Assembly (NCBI GenBank): GCA_049509915.1
Contig: JBEKZL010000171.1
Span: 1-16,468, forward strand
Direction: 5' to 3'
Source of the DNA: JBEKYD01 sp049509915
Lineage (GTDB): Bacteria > Acidobacteriota > Terriglobia > Bryobacterales > Bryobacteraceae
Length of the DNA stretch: 16,468 nt
The notes beneath the pieces were generated by a model. That model saw only the letters and a list, made by a program, of their open reading frames with translations, did not search any database and was not told the DNA's origin. A program made the position numbers and the translations under genes. This document shows positions 1 through 7,527 of the stretch, one piece after another (the first letter of the stretch is position 1; every line of letters starts with the position of its first letter).

Positions 1-2769
1 ATCTTTATTCACGTAACCAGCTTTTTCCGGGAACCGGAGGCGTTCGCGGCGCTGCAACGAAGAGTTCTCCCAAAGCTGATGGCGAATCGGCCGCAAGGGG
101 AACCGCTTCGCATATGGGTTCCCGGATGCTCCACCGGCGAGGAGGTGTACTCGATTGCAATGACGCTTTTGGAATTTCTGGACAAACGGGCCTCTGGGGC
201 CGCTATCCAGATTTTCGGCAGCGACATCAGTGCTCCGGCCGTTGACACGGCACGGGCCGGCACATACTCGGAAACTGCCGTGGCCAATGTCTCCCCGGAG
301 CGTCTTAAGCGCTTCTTTGTGAAAGTGGGGGATAGCTACCAGATCGGCAAGCGGGTCCGTGAGCGGTGCGTGTTTGCCCGGCATGACCTAGGCAAGGATC
401 CGCCTTTCTCCAAGCTCGATCTTATCAGTTGCCGCAATGTCTTGATCTACATGAGTGCGCCGCTTCAGGAGCGGGTGCTTTCCTTCTTCCATTACGCCCT
501 GAAGCCGACCGGTTTTCTTTTGCTTGGAAAATCAGAGGCCCTCGGTTCCTCCGCTCATCTCTTTATCCAGGAGGAGAGCAAGTGCAAGATCTATTCGCGG
601 AACCCGGCGGCGGCCGTCTCTAGATCGGCCCTGGCGCCTGTGGATCAGGCAATAGCGCCGGCGCGGGCCGCCACGGCGGAGTTGACGACCGCCGCGTTCG
701 ACCTGCAGAAGGCCGTCGAGCGCATCATCTGGCAGCGATACGCCCCGGCAGCGCTGGTGGTAGACGCGGGCTTGCATGTCCTTCATTTCGAGGGGAACGC
801 TGGCCCATACCTGGCGCCGGCGCGAGGGGCCGCAACCCTCCACGTGTTGAAATTGGTGAGGGAAGAACTGGCGCTGGATCTCCGCACGGCGCTTCACCGA
901 GCCAAGAAAGAGGAGACCCCGGTTCGCAGGGAAGGTATCCGCTTTCCCAAAGACGACGGATCGAAGACAGTCAATCTGGAAGTAGTACCAATGAAAGGCC
1001 GCCACGCGAAAGGGGCGGATTTCGTCATATTGATCGAGGAGGTTCCGGCGCGCGAAGCGGCCGAACCGCGTGAAGCCAGGGAAGAAGACGAACTCGTCCA
1101 TTTGAAGCAGGAATTAGCTTCCACCCGGGAGCACTTGCAGTCAATCATCGAGAGCCAGGAAGCCACAAACGAGGCGCTGACGGTGGAACATGAGGAAGTC
1201 CTGTCGGCCAACGAAGAATTGCAGAGCACCAACGAAGAACTGGAGACTGCCAAGGAGGAATTGCAATCCTCGAACGAGGAATTGAGCACGCTGAACGAGG
1301 AGTTACAGAACAGGAACGCGGAACTGGGCCAACTTGCGAACGATCTGAGCAATCTGTTTGTCGGCGTCAGCATCCCGGTTATCATCGTGGGAGGTGACCG
1401 TCGAATCCGGCGCTTCACTCCTGCGGCGGAACCGTTGCTGAACCTGATTCCCGCCGACGTGGGCCGGCCGATCAGCGATATCAGGCCCAACGTTGATGTG
1501 CCCGACCTGGACAGCCTGATCTCGGAAGTGAGCGTTAAAGGCAACTTGGTTGAACGAGAGGTCCAGGGCCGGGACGGACGTTGGTACTCCCTCCGCATGA
1601 GACCGTACAAGACCGCCGAGAACAAGATTGACGGGGTGCTGATGGCGCTCATGGATATCGACGTGATGAAGCGCGGCCTCGATCAGGCCCGGCTGTCACT
1701 TGATGACGCGGTCACCGAGAGGGACCTGTCGGCCAAACTCCTGGACATGAGCGGCGCCCTGATCGTCATTCTCGACCCCGCTGGCCGCATTATCGCCTTC
1801 AACCACGCCTCCCAGGAGAGGTCGGGCTACTCCTTCCGTGAGGTAGAGGGCAGGACGTTTTGGGACATCCTGCTCCCACCGGAAGAAGTGGACGAGGCGA
1901 AAGCAGCGTTTGCGGGCATCCTCGAAGGCGCGGCACCCGCGACAACTTACGAAAGAACCTGGATCGGAAAAGACGGCTCCCACAGGGTGATCGCCTCGTC
2001 AAGCATCGGGCGTTGTGGCGCGGATGGCGCTGTGAGGCAAATCATCAGCACCGGTATCGACATCACCCCGCGCAAGCTCGCCCAGGATGCCCTACGCCGA
2101 AGCGAGGAGCAACTCCGGAGATTGACGGCGAACCTCTTGATGGCTCAGGAAGAAGAGCGTAAACGCGTGGCGCGAGAACTCCACGACGACCTGAACCAGA
2201 GAATGGCCATGCTGGCAAACGAGGTGGCCACCTTGGAACAGACTCCGCCCGGTTCCACCCGTCTCCTCCGCAAACAGCTCCAATCGCTTCGCGAGCGGGT
2301 TGATCAACTCTCGGATGACCTCCGCCGCGTGGCTCACCAGCTCCATCCTTCGGTGCTTGAGCATTTCGGCCTGGTGGCGGCGATTGAGTCCCACTGTTCC
2401 GACTTCATGAAACTGCACCCGATCCAGCTCAAGCTTGCCCATCGCAGCGTGCCGGAATCCATTCCCTTCGATGTCTCATTGTGCCTCTACCGGGTCACGC
2501 AGGAATGTCTGAACAACGTTGCGAAGCACTCCGGCGCCAGGAAGGTAACGGTGGCAATTAGAGGGAACAAAGATGGCATCCTCTTATCTGTCACCGATAA
2601 CGGCACGGGGTTTGATCCCGGCTTGCTGGCGGACCAAAGCGGGCTTGGTATTATCGGCATTCGGGAACGGGTACGGCTTGTGGGTGGGATCTTTTCGATC
2701 AACTCGCAGCCAGGTCACGGGACGCAGATCGATGTTCGAGTCCCCCTGACAACGAGGATGGACCCATGA
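1..2769 (+). CDS. CheR-PAS-PAS-HisKA_3 hybrid sensor histidine kinase (5' partial)
   Basis: The reading frame is open from base 1 and encodes 922 residues, so the N-terminus lies outside the window. In related CheB/CheR fusions a CheB domain often comes first. Residues 1-190 are CheR methyltransferase-like, with the SAM-binding motif GCSTGEE near residue 42 and CRNVLIYM near 143. A PAS-like segment (about 235-350) is followed by a long Glu/Asn-rich coiled coil with repeated NEELQS/NEELET units (about 365-446). Two PAS domains follow (about 450-557 and 575-695). The HisKA_3 dimerisation helix carries the phospho-acceptor motif ARELHDDLNQR with His at residue 728. The HATPase_c domain ends the protein (N-box QECLNNVAKHSGA, G-boxes DNGTGFD and GLGIIGIRERV). 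The product is probably a cytoplasmic NarX/DegS-type kinase sensing through PAS. It overlaps its likely partner regulator by ATGA. Whether the CheR part still methylates anything cannot be judged here. Confidence 0.93.
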   Translation: MFIHVTSFFREPEAFAALQRRVLPKLMANRPQGEPLRIWVPGCSTGEEVYSIAMTLLEFLDKRASGAAIQIFGSDISAPAVDTARAGTYSETAVANVSPERLKRFFVKVGDSYQIGKRVRERCVFARHDLGKDPPFSKLDLISCRNVLIYMSAPLQERVLSFFHYALKPTGFLLLGKSEALGSSAHLFIQEESKCKIYSRNPAAAVSRSALAPVDQAIAPARAATAELTTAAFDLQKAVERIIWQRYAPAALVVDAGLHVLHFEGNAGPYLAPARGAATLHVLKLVREELALDLRTALHRAKKEETPVRREGIRFPKDDGSKTVNLEVVPMKGRHAKGADFVILIEEVPAREAAEPREAREEDELVHLKQELASTREHLQSIIESQEATNEALTVEHEEVLSANEELQSTNEELETAKEELQSSNEELSTLNEELQNRNAELGQLANDLSNLFVGVSIPVIIVGGDRRIRRFTPAAEPLLNLIPADVGRPISDIRPNVDVPDLDSLISEVSVKGNLVEREVQGRDGRWYSLRMRPYKTAENKIDGVLMALMDIDVMKRGLDQARLSLDDAVTERDLSAKLLDMSGALIVILDPAGRIIAFNHASQERSGYSFREVEGRTFWDILLPPEEVDEAKAAFAGILEGAAPATTYERTWIGKDGSHRVIASSSIGRCGADGAVRQIISTGIDITPRKLAQDALRRSEEQLRRLTANLLMAQEEERKRVARELHDDLNQRMAMLANEVATLEQTPPGSTRLLRKQLQSLRERVDQLSDDLRRVAHQLHPSVLEHFGLVAAIESHCSDFMKLHPIQLKLAHRSVPESIPFDVSLCLYRVTQECLNNVAKHSGARKVTVAIRGNKDGILLSVTDNGTGFDPGLLADQSGLGIIGIRERVRLVGGIFSINSQPGHGTQIDVRVPLTTRMDP

Positions 2770-3407
2770 AGCGGCCGCGCGTGCTGCTTGCGGATGACCA
2801 CACGCTGGTCGCGGATGGGCTTCGAAGGATACTGGAACCCGAGTGCGAAGTCGTGGGAGCGGTGGAAGACGGTCGGTCACTGTTGGCGGCCGCGGAACAA
2901 CTGAACCCGGACATCATCCTGCTCGATATCTCCATGCCCCTGTTGAATGGCGTGGACGCCGCCCGCAGGCTACGCGACACCGTGCCGAGTGCCAAGGTGA
3001 TCTTTGTTACCATGCACGCGGACGCTACTTACGTCGCCGGGGCCTTTCGCGCGGGAGCGTCCGGCTACGTCTTGAAGCGGTGCGCTTCGATGGAGTTACT
3101 GAACGCCGTCCAAGAGGTACTTAAGGGTCGGACCTACGTCACGCCCTTGATCAGGAAAGACATCTTGAACGAATTGCCGGGTTGGCCGCTTGGGTCTGGG
3201 CAGGCCTCGGGCGATCTAACGGACCGCCAGCGGGAAGTGGTTCAGTTGGTGGCGGAAGGACATTCCGTCAAAGAAATTGCGGCGATTCTCGACATTTCCC
3301 ACAAAACGGTGGCATTTCACAAGTCGAACGTGATGCGAAGACTGGGCATTCGCAGCACTGCCGAATTGACGAAGTACGCTCTGGAACACGGCATCACAGG
3401 ATCCTGA
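2766..3407 (+). CDS. NarL/FixJ-family response regulator (REC + LuxR HTH)
   Basis: This 213-residue two-domain regulator has the usual length of the family. The receiver domain has the acidic pair D10-D11 (LLADDHT), phospho-acceptor D54 (ILLDISMP), a Thr after VIFV near residue 82, and K104 (GYVLKR), so all active-site residues are present. The C-terminal LuxR-type HTH spans about residues 150-208, with LTDRQREVVQLVAEGHSVKE and ISHKTVAFHKSNVMRRLGI. The start codon overlaps the stop of the upstream kinase (ATGA), which indicates translational coupling and a cognate HisKA_3 kinase/NarL regulator pair. The last ~65 bases of the gene, plus its downstream sequence, recur at 6531-6690, so this gene end has been duplicated in the genome. 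Confidence 0.95.
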   Translation: MKRPRVLLADDHTLVADGLRRILEPECEVVGAVEDGRSLLAAAEQLNPDIILLDISMPLLNGVDAARRLRDTVPSAKVIFVTMHADATYVAGAFRAGASGYVLKRCASMELLNAVQEVLKGRTYVTPLIRKDILNELPGWPLGSGQASGDLTDRQREVVQLVAEGHSVKEIAAILDISHKTVAFHKSNVMRRLGIRSTAELTKYALEHGITGS

Positions 3408-3500
3408 CTGGCGTTGGCGGCCGGGCCGCTCGCGAGCATGGCTTTTGCGAGCCGTGACTAGACTGGACATTTGCCCACTTCCCGCCCGGCCGATACCAAG
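3343..3500 (+). repeat. Regulator 3' end plus dispersed repeat, copy 1
   Basis: From 3343 the last 65 bases of the LuxR regulator gene, its stop codon and the following ~60 bases match 6552-6680. Within this the core CTGGACATTTGCCCA begins at 3463. It is the first of four copies in the window (others at 6673, 9565, 14886). This copy diverges soon after the core (CACTTCCCGCCCGGC instead of CAGTTCCGCCGGC). The core is itself a near-palindrome (CTGGACAT/TTGCCCAG), as expected of an element end or a protein site. No transposase was found beside it. Confidence 0.7.
3428..3452 (+). terminator. Weak hairpin after the kinase/regulator operon
   Basis: GCTCGC (3428-3433) and GCGAGC (3447-3452) form a perfect 6-bp stem with a 13-base loop, 20 bases after the regulator stop codon. 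There is no T-tract after it, so an intrinsic terminator is only a possibility. The equivalent sequence in the second copy (near 6637-6655) has diverged and does not preserve the stem. Confidence 0.25.
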
Positions 3501-3508
3501 AGTGGCGT

Positions 3509-4951
3509 TCAACGGTTAGTGTTGGTGGCAGGCCTTGCCGGCGCGGCGCCGACGCTATGCGTCTGCGGCTGCAAGGATGGCTTCGATGACCTTGAGGTAG
3601 CAAAGGAATTGGCGCTGGCGGCTGGTGCTGTTGAGACCTTCCCGGTACAGGCCGGCATAGAGCCTGAATTCCTCACAGGCCGCCGCGGTTGCTGGTATTT
3701 CAAGAGGCCGCCGGGCGGCAACGCCCGTTGGGCATTGCGCCGCTGGAGGACAGGATTGTTCAACGGGTCGTGGCGACCATTCTCAATCAGATCTACGAGG
3801 TGGACTTCAAGGGATTCTCGTATGGGTCCCCTGCGCATCAGATTTTCGCGCTCGTGTGCGAATTCGATGCAAAATAGAAATGTTCTGTGGTGCTGCGAAA
3901 TCTCCAAAACCGCGTTAACCCAGTTGAAGGAGCCCATCGACACAGCCGGCAGATCAAAAGACTGCAGCAGTCTTTCCACCGAGGGCTCCGCCGCGCCGCT
4001 TTTCAGCGTCCGAACGGCGTCAACGAGAAGAAGCACGTTGCTGCCGGCGGCTTGAAGGAACGGCGCCACCTGCCGGACAAAGCGGCAGAGTGAACGCGCC
4101 AACAATAGCTCCAGCCACCAGATGACGTACGCCGGACCATTATCCCCGAAGACGTTCGCGACTTGCTGGAAGAGCTGGTCCGGAAGCGGATCGCCGGAGC
4201 CGAATGCTATATCCAGCTCTCTTTTGAGGACTTCGCAGCGCTTGCGTCGGACGGGATTGTGCGCTGCACAAAGCTCAAGCAGTTCTGCGAGGGCCTTTTC
4301 CGGGTCGTTGGATTCGATAACCTTGGGACGGATCTGGACCTGCGTCGGGGCCGCCATCCCGCTCTGCGCCACATCGAGTGTATCTACGATCAGCTCAGAG
4401 ACATCAGCCGCTGTTCCACCTTCGTTCAGCAGTTCAACTGCCCCAGCCAGGTCGAAAACTCTCTCTCCAGTCAGAACTTGGTTGAGCTGGTACCAGCAGG
4501 ATTGCTCTTCCGGCACTTTCATCGAGTCTTCCCTGACCCTGGTAGCCCACATCAAGGTTCGTAGCCGCGCCGCTGCATCGGCTGGCAATCGAAGCTCGGA
4601 AGCCAAAGCAGGATCGCGATGCCATGCGGCGATCGCATTTTCGATGACCAGCCTTGCCAACGCCCGCCCAGTTATTTTGCCGACAAGCTGCCGCGCCGTT
4701 TCCAAAACAGAAAGCGGCACAATCGCAGCACGCCGCGTCCGCAAGATGCTTTCTTCGAGCGGCGGCCGACGAGCTGCAATAGCCGTGGTTACCTCTTCAG
4801 AGTCAAACTCCATCGCCAGTAGACGCCGATGGGAAGGTTCACCCGCCAGGAGAAGCTCTTCCACGCGACACCCAAGTGCGCGGGCGAACCCCTCCAAGGG
4901 ATCTTGCCGAATCATCCTTCGCGTGGGGTCGATTGCGCCGGTCACCGACAT
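3509..4951 (-). CDS. Unknown protein, probably truncated and extended by read-through
   Basis: A 480-codon minus-strand ORF. The start is supported by AAGGAGG about 10 bases upstream. The first ~355 residues look like a natural helical protein: near the N-terminus DPLEGFARALGCRVEELL resembles the last helices of an XRE-type HTH, and a hydrophobic stretch near 265-285 contains YVIWWLELLLARSLC. I do not recognise the family. Below about base 3880 the ORF runs antisense through the reverse-transcriptase scrap and then across another fragment, and the encoded residues become low-complexity (Ser/Ala/Pro/Arg). The original C-terminus was therefore probably lost when that element arrived, and the present stop at 3509 is fortuitous. 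A dense Ser/Arg-rich ORF on the opposite strand is a shadow. Confidence 0.55.
   Translation of the reverse strand: MSVTGAIDPTRRMIRQDPLEGFARALGCRVEELLLAGEPSHRRLLAMEFDSEEVTTAIAARRPPLEESILRTRRAAIVPLSVLETARQLVGKITGRALARLVIENAIAAWHRDPALASELRLPADAAARLRTLMWATRVREDSMKVPEEQSCWYQLNQVLTGERVFDLAGAVELLNEGGTAADVSELIVDTLDVAQSGMAAPTQVQIRPKVIESNDPEKALAELLELCAAHNPVRRKRCEVLKRELDIAFGSGDPLPDQLFQQVANVFGDNGPAYVIWWLELLLARSLCRFVRQVAPFLQAAGSNVLLLVDAVRTLKSGAAEPSVERLLQSFDLPAVSMGSFNWVNAVLEISQHHRTFLFCIEFAHERENLMRRGPIRESLEVHLVDLIENGRHDPLNNPVLQRRNAQRALPPGGLLKYQQPRRPVRNSGSMPACTGKVSTAPAASANSFATSRSSKPSLQPQTHSVGAAPARPATNTNR
3555..3705 (-). pseudogene. C-terminal fragment of an unidentified protein
   Basis: On the minus strand a frame reading EEFRLYAGLYREGLNSTSRQ and then RQFLCYLKVIEAILAAADA ends in TAG at 3555-3557. 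The composition and amphipathic helical pattern look like real protein. It recalls HEPN-like C-terminal helices in which an aromatic/Arg motif precedes FLCYLKVIE, but I cannot name the family. It is about 45 residues long, lies in a different frame from the longer minus ORF crossing the same bases, and abuts the reverse-transcriptase scrap. It is therefore most simply a remnant left by rearrangement. Confidence 0.35.
3689..3877 (+). pseudogene. Group II intron reverse transcriptase/maturase fragment
   Basis: The frame reads GRQRPLGIAPLEDRIVQRVV, then ILNQIYEVDFKGFSYG, and stops at TAG 3875-3877. This is the conserved block around RT motifs 1-2 of group II intron-encoded proteins (typically RPLGIPxLEDKIVQ...VYExDFxxxSYGFRP). 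Only about 60 of the family's 400-600 residues remain. The GFRPGRS stretch after SYG is damaged (SYGSPAHQ), and no YADD catalytic motif, maturase domain or HNH domain follows. It is a dead remnant, antisense to the end of the neighbouring minus-strand ORF. It suggests that an intron once inserted here and later decayed. Confidence 0.72.
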
Positions 4952-5171
4952 AACCCCGCCGCCTCCTTCGTTTTCGATGCAACAATTCTACCGAAAGGTG
5001 CCTCGTACGCTTGCTCTTTGCCCATGTGGGCGTGAGTTACCCGGGCATCCACCGAATTGTGAACCCATTTGTATAGATGCGCGGGTGATCCGGGTGTTTG
5101 CAGCGGGAGGTCGGTATTCGCGGACCGGAGACTTGGTATGGCCGCAACAAAACCGCAATTGCATCCGTCGA

Positions 5172-5399
5172 ATGTCATTGAAAGACATGGAACACCCTTC
5201 CCACCACCGCTCCAAGCGGCAGGAGCCCGTGAAACGCTGTATCCGCTGTGGTCATCCAGAGTTCGAGCACGGAAAGACAGGCACGCGACCGTGCCTGACC
5301 ATGATCGGCGATCTGGCGGATCGAGTTTTCTGCCCGTGCGACGAACTGCAGATCACAGCGGCTCCAGGACTCCCCGCCGCTGTTCTGGCTGCGGCCTGA
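5172..5399 (+). CDS. Small Cys-rich (zinc-ribbon-like) protein, unknown function
   Basis: A 75-residue ORF (70 if the ATG at 5187 is used). It contains RCIRCGHPEFEHGKTGTRPC, then TMIGDLADRVFCPCDELQ. Two Cys pairs (CxxC and CPC), an extra Cys and two His residues are spaced as in a single zinc-binding module. The His/Cys pattern and the GKTGTRPCL core look selected rather than random. I recall similar short uncharacterised proteins in acidobacteria but cannot name a family. Neither ATG has a good ribosome binding site. A GGAG placed ideally before an ATG at 5138 belongs to another frame, so a small indel may have separated the start from the body. The Ala/Leu-rich tail (AAPGLPAAVLAAA) may be non-native. 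Confidence 0.5.
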   Translation: MSLKDMEHPSHHRSKRQEPVKRCIRCGHPEFEHGKTGTRPCLTMIGDLADRVFCPCDELQITAAPGLPAAVLAAA

Positions 5400-5445
5400 A
5401 ACCCGCACGACACAGCCACGCCTCGAAGGCGGCTGTTGGGATAAC

Positions 5446-6422
5446 GACCTCACCGCCGAGGGTAGCGCCCTGAGCGCGGGATTCTCGCTCAGCAGCCTGC
5501 CGGCGGGAGCCTGGGCTACGTGGCGTCCGCCTATCCCGCCGGTGGGGATGGCGGGGCGCTGCTGGCGAGAGTGGGCAAGATTCTGGAGGATGACCGGACC
5601 AAAGGCGTCCCGGCCGATCTGGTGGCGGCTGCCAAACGGCAGGAGGTGGCGGCGGCGGAGTCCCAGAAGAACTCCATCTCCGGGCTCGCGATGGAGTGGT
5701 CGAACGCGCTGGCCGTGGACGGGCGCGAATCTCCGGACGACGATACTGGGGCCATCCGCCAGGTCACCGTGGCGGACGTGAATCGCGTGGCGAGCCGTAC
5801 CTGGATCCGGATACGCGATCTCGGCGATTCTGACGCTGCAGCCTCCGGGGCAGCCGGTATCAGCTTGGTTGTTCGCTGGCGCTGAATCCTTCGCACCCAA
5901 AGAGAGCAAGCCGGCGCCGCTTCCCGAATGGGCGCGGAAGGCGGCGGAGAGCCTATCGATTCCCGAGTCGACGGTTCACCCGACGGTGATGACGCTCGCC
6001 CACGGAGTCAAGTTGATCGTGCAGCCGGAGAGCATCAGCGACACCATCTCGTCGTCGCTAAACGTGGGGCGGACGCGCGGGTTCTACTCGATTGTTTACG
6101 GGTGCGACCCAGAGAATGTGTCCAAAGCTCGCGCCATGGTGGAGAAGGATTTGAAGGACCTGTAGGAGAACCTGGTGTCGCCGACGTTCTCCTGCAGGCC
6201 AAGGTGCTGCTGCTGCAGCAGATTCCGCGGTCCGAATCGAGCGTGAGCGCTATCGCCGGCGGGTTCCTCGCAAGAACAAACAACGATCTGCCTGTGGACG
6301 AACCCACTCAAGCCGCGAATGGATACTCCGCGACGACGGGGCAGCAGGTGCAGGCGGCCTTCGCTAAGTGGATCCGCCGCGGCGACCTGGTGCAGATCAC
6401 CGAAGGACCGAATCCGAAGTAG
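5446..6422 (+). pseudogene. M16 (insulinase/pitrilysin-like) zinc peptidase pseudogene
   Basis: Pieces of one M16 peptidase are read in order across frames. SALSAGFSLSSLPAG is in one frame (about 5464-5508), then GYVASAYPAGGDGGALLARV through VTVADVNRVAS in the next (to ~5800). AISAILTLQPPGQPVSAW through VKLIVQPESISDTIS follows back in the first frame (~5810-6050). There homology jumps straight to the C-terminal part (GRTRGFYSIVYGCDPENVSK), so a large internal segment is missing. A TAG at 6163-6165 and another frame change follow, then LLLQQIPRSESSVSAIAGG and QVQAAFAKWIRRGDLVQI to a natural-looking stop at 6420. The N-terminal HxxEH catalytic half is also absent. It has at least three frameshifts, one nonsense codon and one internal deletion, so it is non-functional. 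Confidence 0.85.
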
Positions 6423-6530
6423 TAATGCACAGGTCTGCAAACGATGTCCACAGTTGCGGATACCACGTCGCCAGCCTTGCTGCTGTTGAGCAACGCTCGC
6501 TCGATCAACTCGACCGGGCTTCGCCGTCGG

Positions 6531-6617
6531 GTGAATTCGATTCGCCGCGGGTTGGGCATCCACAGCACTGCCGAATTGACGAAATATGCTCTGGAACACG
6601 GCATCAGCGGATCCTGA
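6531..6617 (+). pseudogene. Duplicate 3' end of a LuxR-type response regulator
   Basis: In frame, LGIHSTAELTKYALEHGISG precedes TGA at 6615, against LGIRSTAELTKYALEHGITG at the end of the intact regulator at 3407. Only about 28 codons of the HTH's last helix and tail remain. There is no receiver domain or start here, because the M16 remnant ends just upstream. Similarity continues past the stop into the shared repeat. The piece is a relic of duplication or recombination, not a gene. Confidence 0.8.
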
Positions 6618-6672
6618 CCGCCCTTGGCAGCGGAGCCAATCCTGTGCATAGCTCTTTCGAGCCATGACTGGG

Positions 6673-6800
6673 CTGGACATTTGCCCAGTTCCGCCGGCTG
6701 ATATCGGAGGTTAACATTCGAAATAGCGCATCGCGCGGAGAAATCAATGAGCGGCCGATCAGAGAAGTCTATCCCATCGCCGGAGCGGACCGCACGGGCT
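6673..6800 (+). repeat. Dispersed repeat, copy 2
   Basis: CTGGACATTTGCCCAGTTCC begins at 6673 and continues GCCGGCTGATATCGGAGG. Similarity to the 9565 copy continues for about 110 bases with few differences, through GCGGAGAAATCAATGAG and GGCCGATCAGAG. Upstream it is joined to the regulator 3' end, as at 3463. Downstream it leads into a receiver-domain C-terminal half, as at 14886. This is the most complete copy in the window. Confidence 0.85.
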
Positions 6801-6831
6801 CTCGCAGTCAGTCCTTTGCCCGCCGATCAGG

Positions 6832-7203
6832 CTCGACTTCGAGAAGGCCACGGCGAGACTGCCGGCTCCACCGAACCTCATTGTGTTCTCTCGTCTGGCC
6901 GACGAGTCCCTCTGGGCGCAAGTGCTGAATCTAGGTGGTTTCGACGTGCTGATGACGCCTTTCGAGGCGGAGGAGGTCTTGCGAGTCACCTTCGCTGCTT
7001 GGAGCCACTGGAAATGCGACTTTGGCGCGCGCACCGCTAAAGAGGCGACTCGTACTGGGAGGCCCGCGGCCGTCAAGGCGGCTCCGCCGGGAAAAAACTG
7101 GCTCCTGGGGGAACGGAGATACGAACGCGATCATCGGCGGCCGGAGCCGGATGGTCTGCATGAACCAGGAGTGAGGACACGGCTTCAGCAAGGCAGCAGC
7201 TAA
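6832..7203 (+). pseudogene. C-terminal half of a response-regulator receiver domain, copy A
   Basis: The frame reads RLPAPPNLIVFSRLADESLW, then LNLGGFDVLMTPFEAEEVLR and FAAWSHWK. This matches the beta4-alpha5 half of an acidobacterial receiver family in which LGGYDVLxKPF carries the conserved Lys; here that position is Thr (MTPF). The N-terminal half, with the phospho-acceptor Asp, is missing, and upstream sequence is the dispersed repeat. The frame runs on to TAA at 7201 through unrelated residues. A very similar piece is at 14944-15141. It is probably a remnant. A short functional product is not excluded, but no ribosome binding site was seen. Confidence 0.7.
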
Positions 7204-7527
7204 TGGCGGCCCGAGAAAATGAGAGATTTCCAACGGAGTGGACCTTGTACGACGGGGACGAACAAGAGGGTGAGCAGGCGTCACAACAATCGAAGGATGC
7301 TCGACCCGGAGGCTGGGCGCCGGTTTCGCCGGTAAAAACGGTTAGGCGCCCAACCCGCCGGTCAGCCGGGCTTGATGTTGCTCCGATCACCCAATGAAAC
7401 CAATCCACGTAAAAACGCGGCGCCGTCGCGTTGCAAGCGAACCGCATTCATGTGTTAGCCTGGCCCTTTCGTCTCATGCGCGACCAGCACTCGAATAAGT
7501 CTCACAATAAGATCAAAAAAGGTGAGC
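7204..7527. other. Gene-poor stretch upstream of the TolC gene
   Basis: The only ORF is 64 codons (ATG at 7203 overlapping the TAA of the preceding frame, stop at 7397). It has charged, low-complexity content (DGDEQEGEQASQQSKD) and no good ribosome binding site, and I do not trust it as a gene. The stretch holds one strong inverted repeat at 7311-7355 (listed separately). The final 100 bases before 7528 should contain the TolC promoter, but I see no convincing -35/-10 pair. Confidence 0.4.
7311..7355. other. Strong inverted repeat / structured element
   Basis: GGCTGGGCGCC (7311-7321) pairs with GGCGCCCAACC (7345-7355) at 10 of 11 positions. The 23-base loop can form a small inner CCG/CGG stem around GTAAAAA. 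It lies 172 bases before the TolC gene start. It fits no riboswitch class I can recall, and it has no T-tract after it as a terminator would. Confidence 0.45.

Noticed and set aside
894..1652. 252-codon minus-strand ORF within the kinase gene
   Set aside because: Ser-rich shadow created by the repeated Glu/Asn codons of the coiled coil on the other strand.
4122..5399. 425-codon plus-strand ORF opposite the minus-strand unknown gene
   Set aside because: Up to ~5170 it is Ser/Arg-rich antisense shadow with no ribosome binding site or domains. Only its last 75 codons, the Cys-rich protein, look real and are annotated separately.
5175..5909. 244-codon minus-strand ORF
   Set aside because: It runs antisense to the Cys-rich ORF and the M16 remnant, is Arg/Pro-rich and has no recognisable motif.
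7290..7360. Riboswitch (c-di-GMP GEMM or fluoride type) upstream of TolC
   Set aside because: The conserved core bases of these classes are not present. Only a simple inverted repeat is supported.
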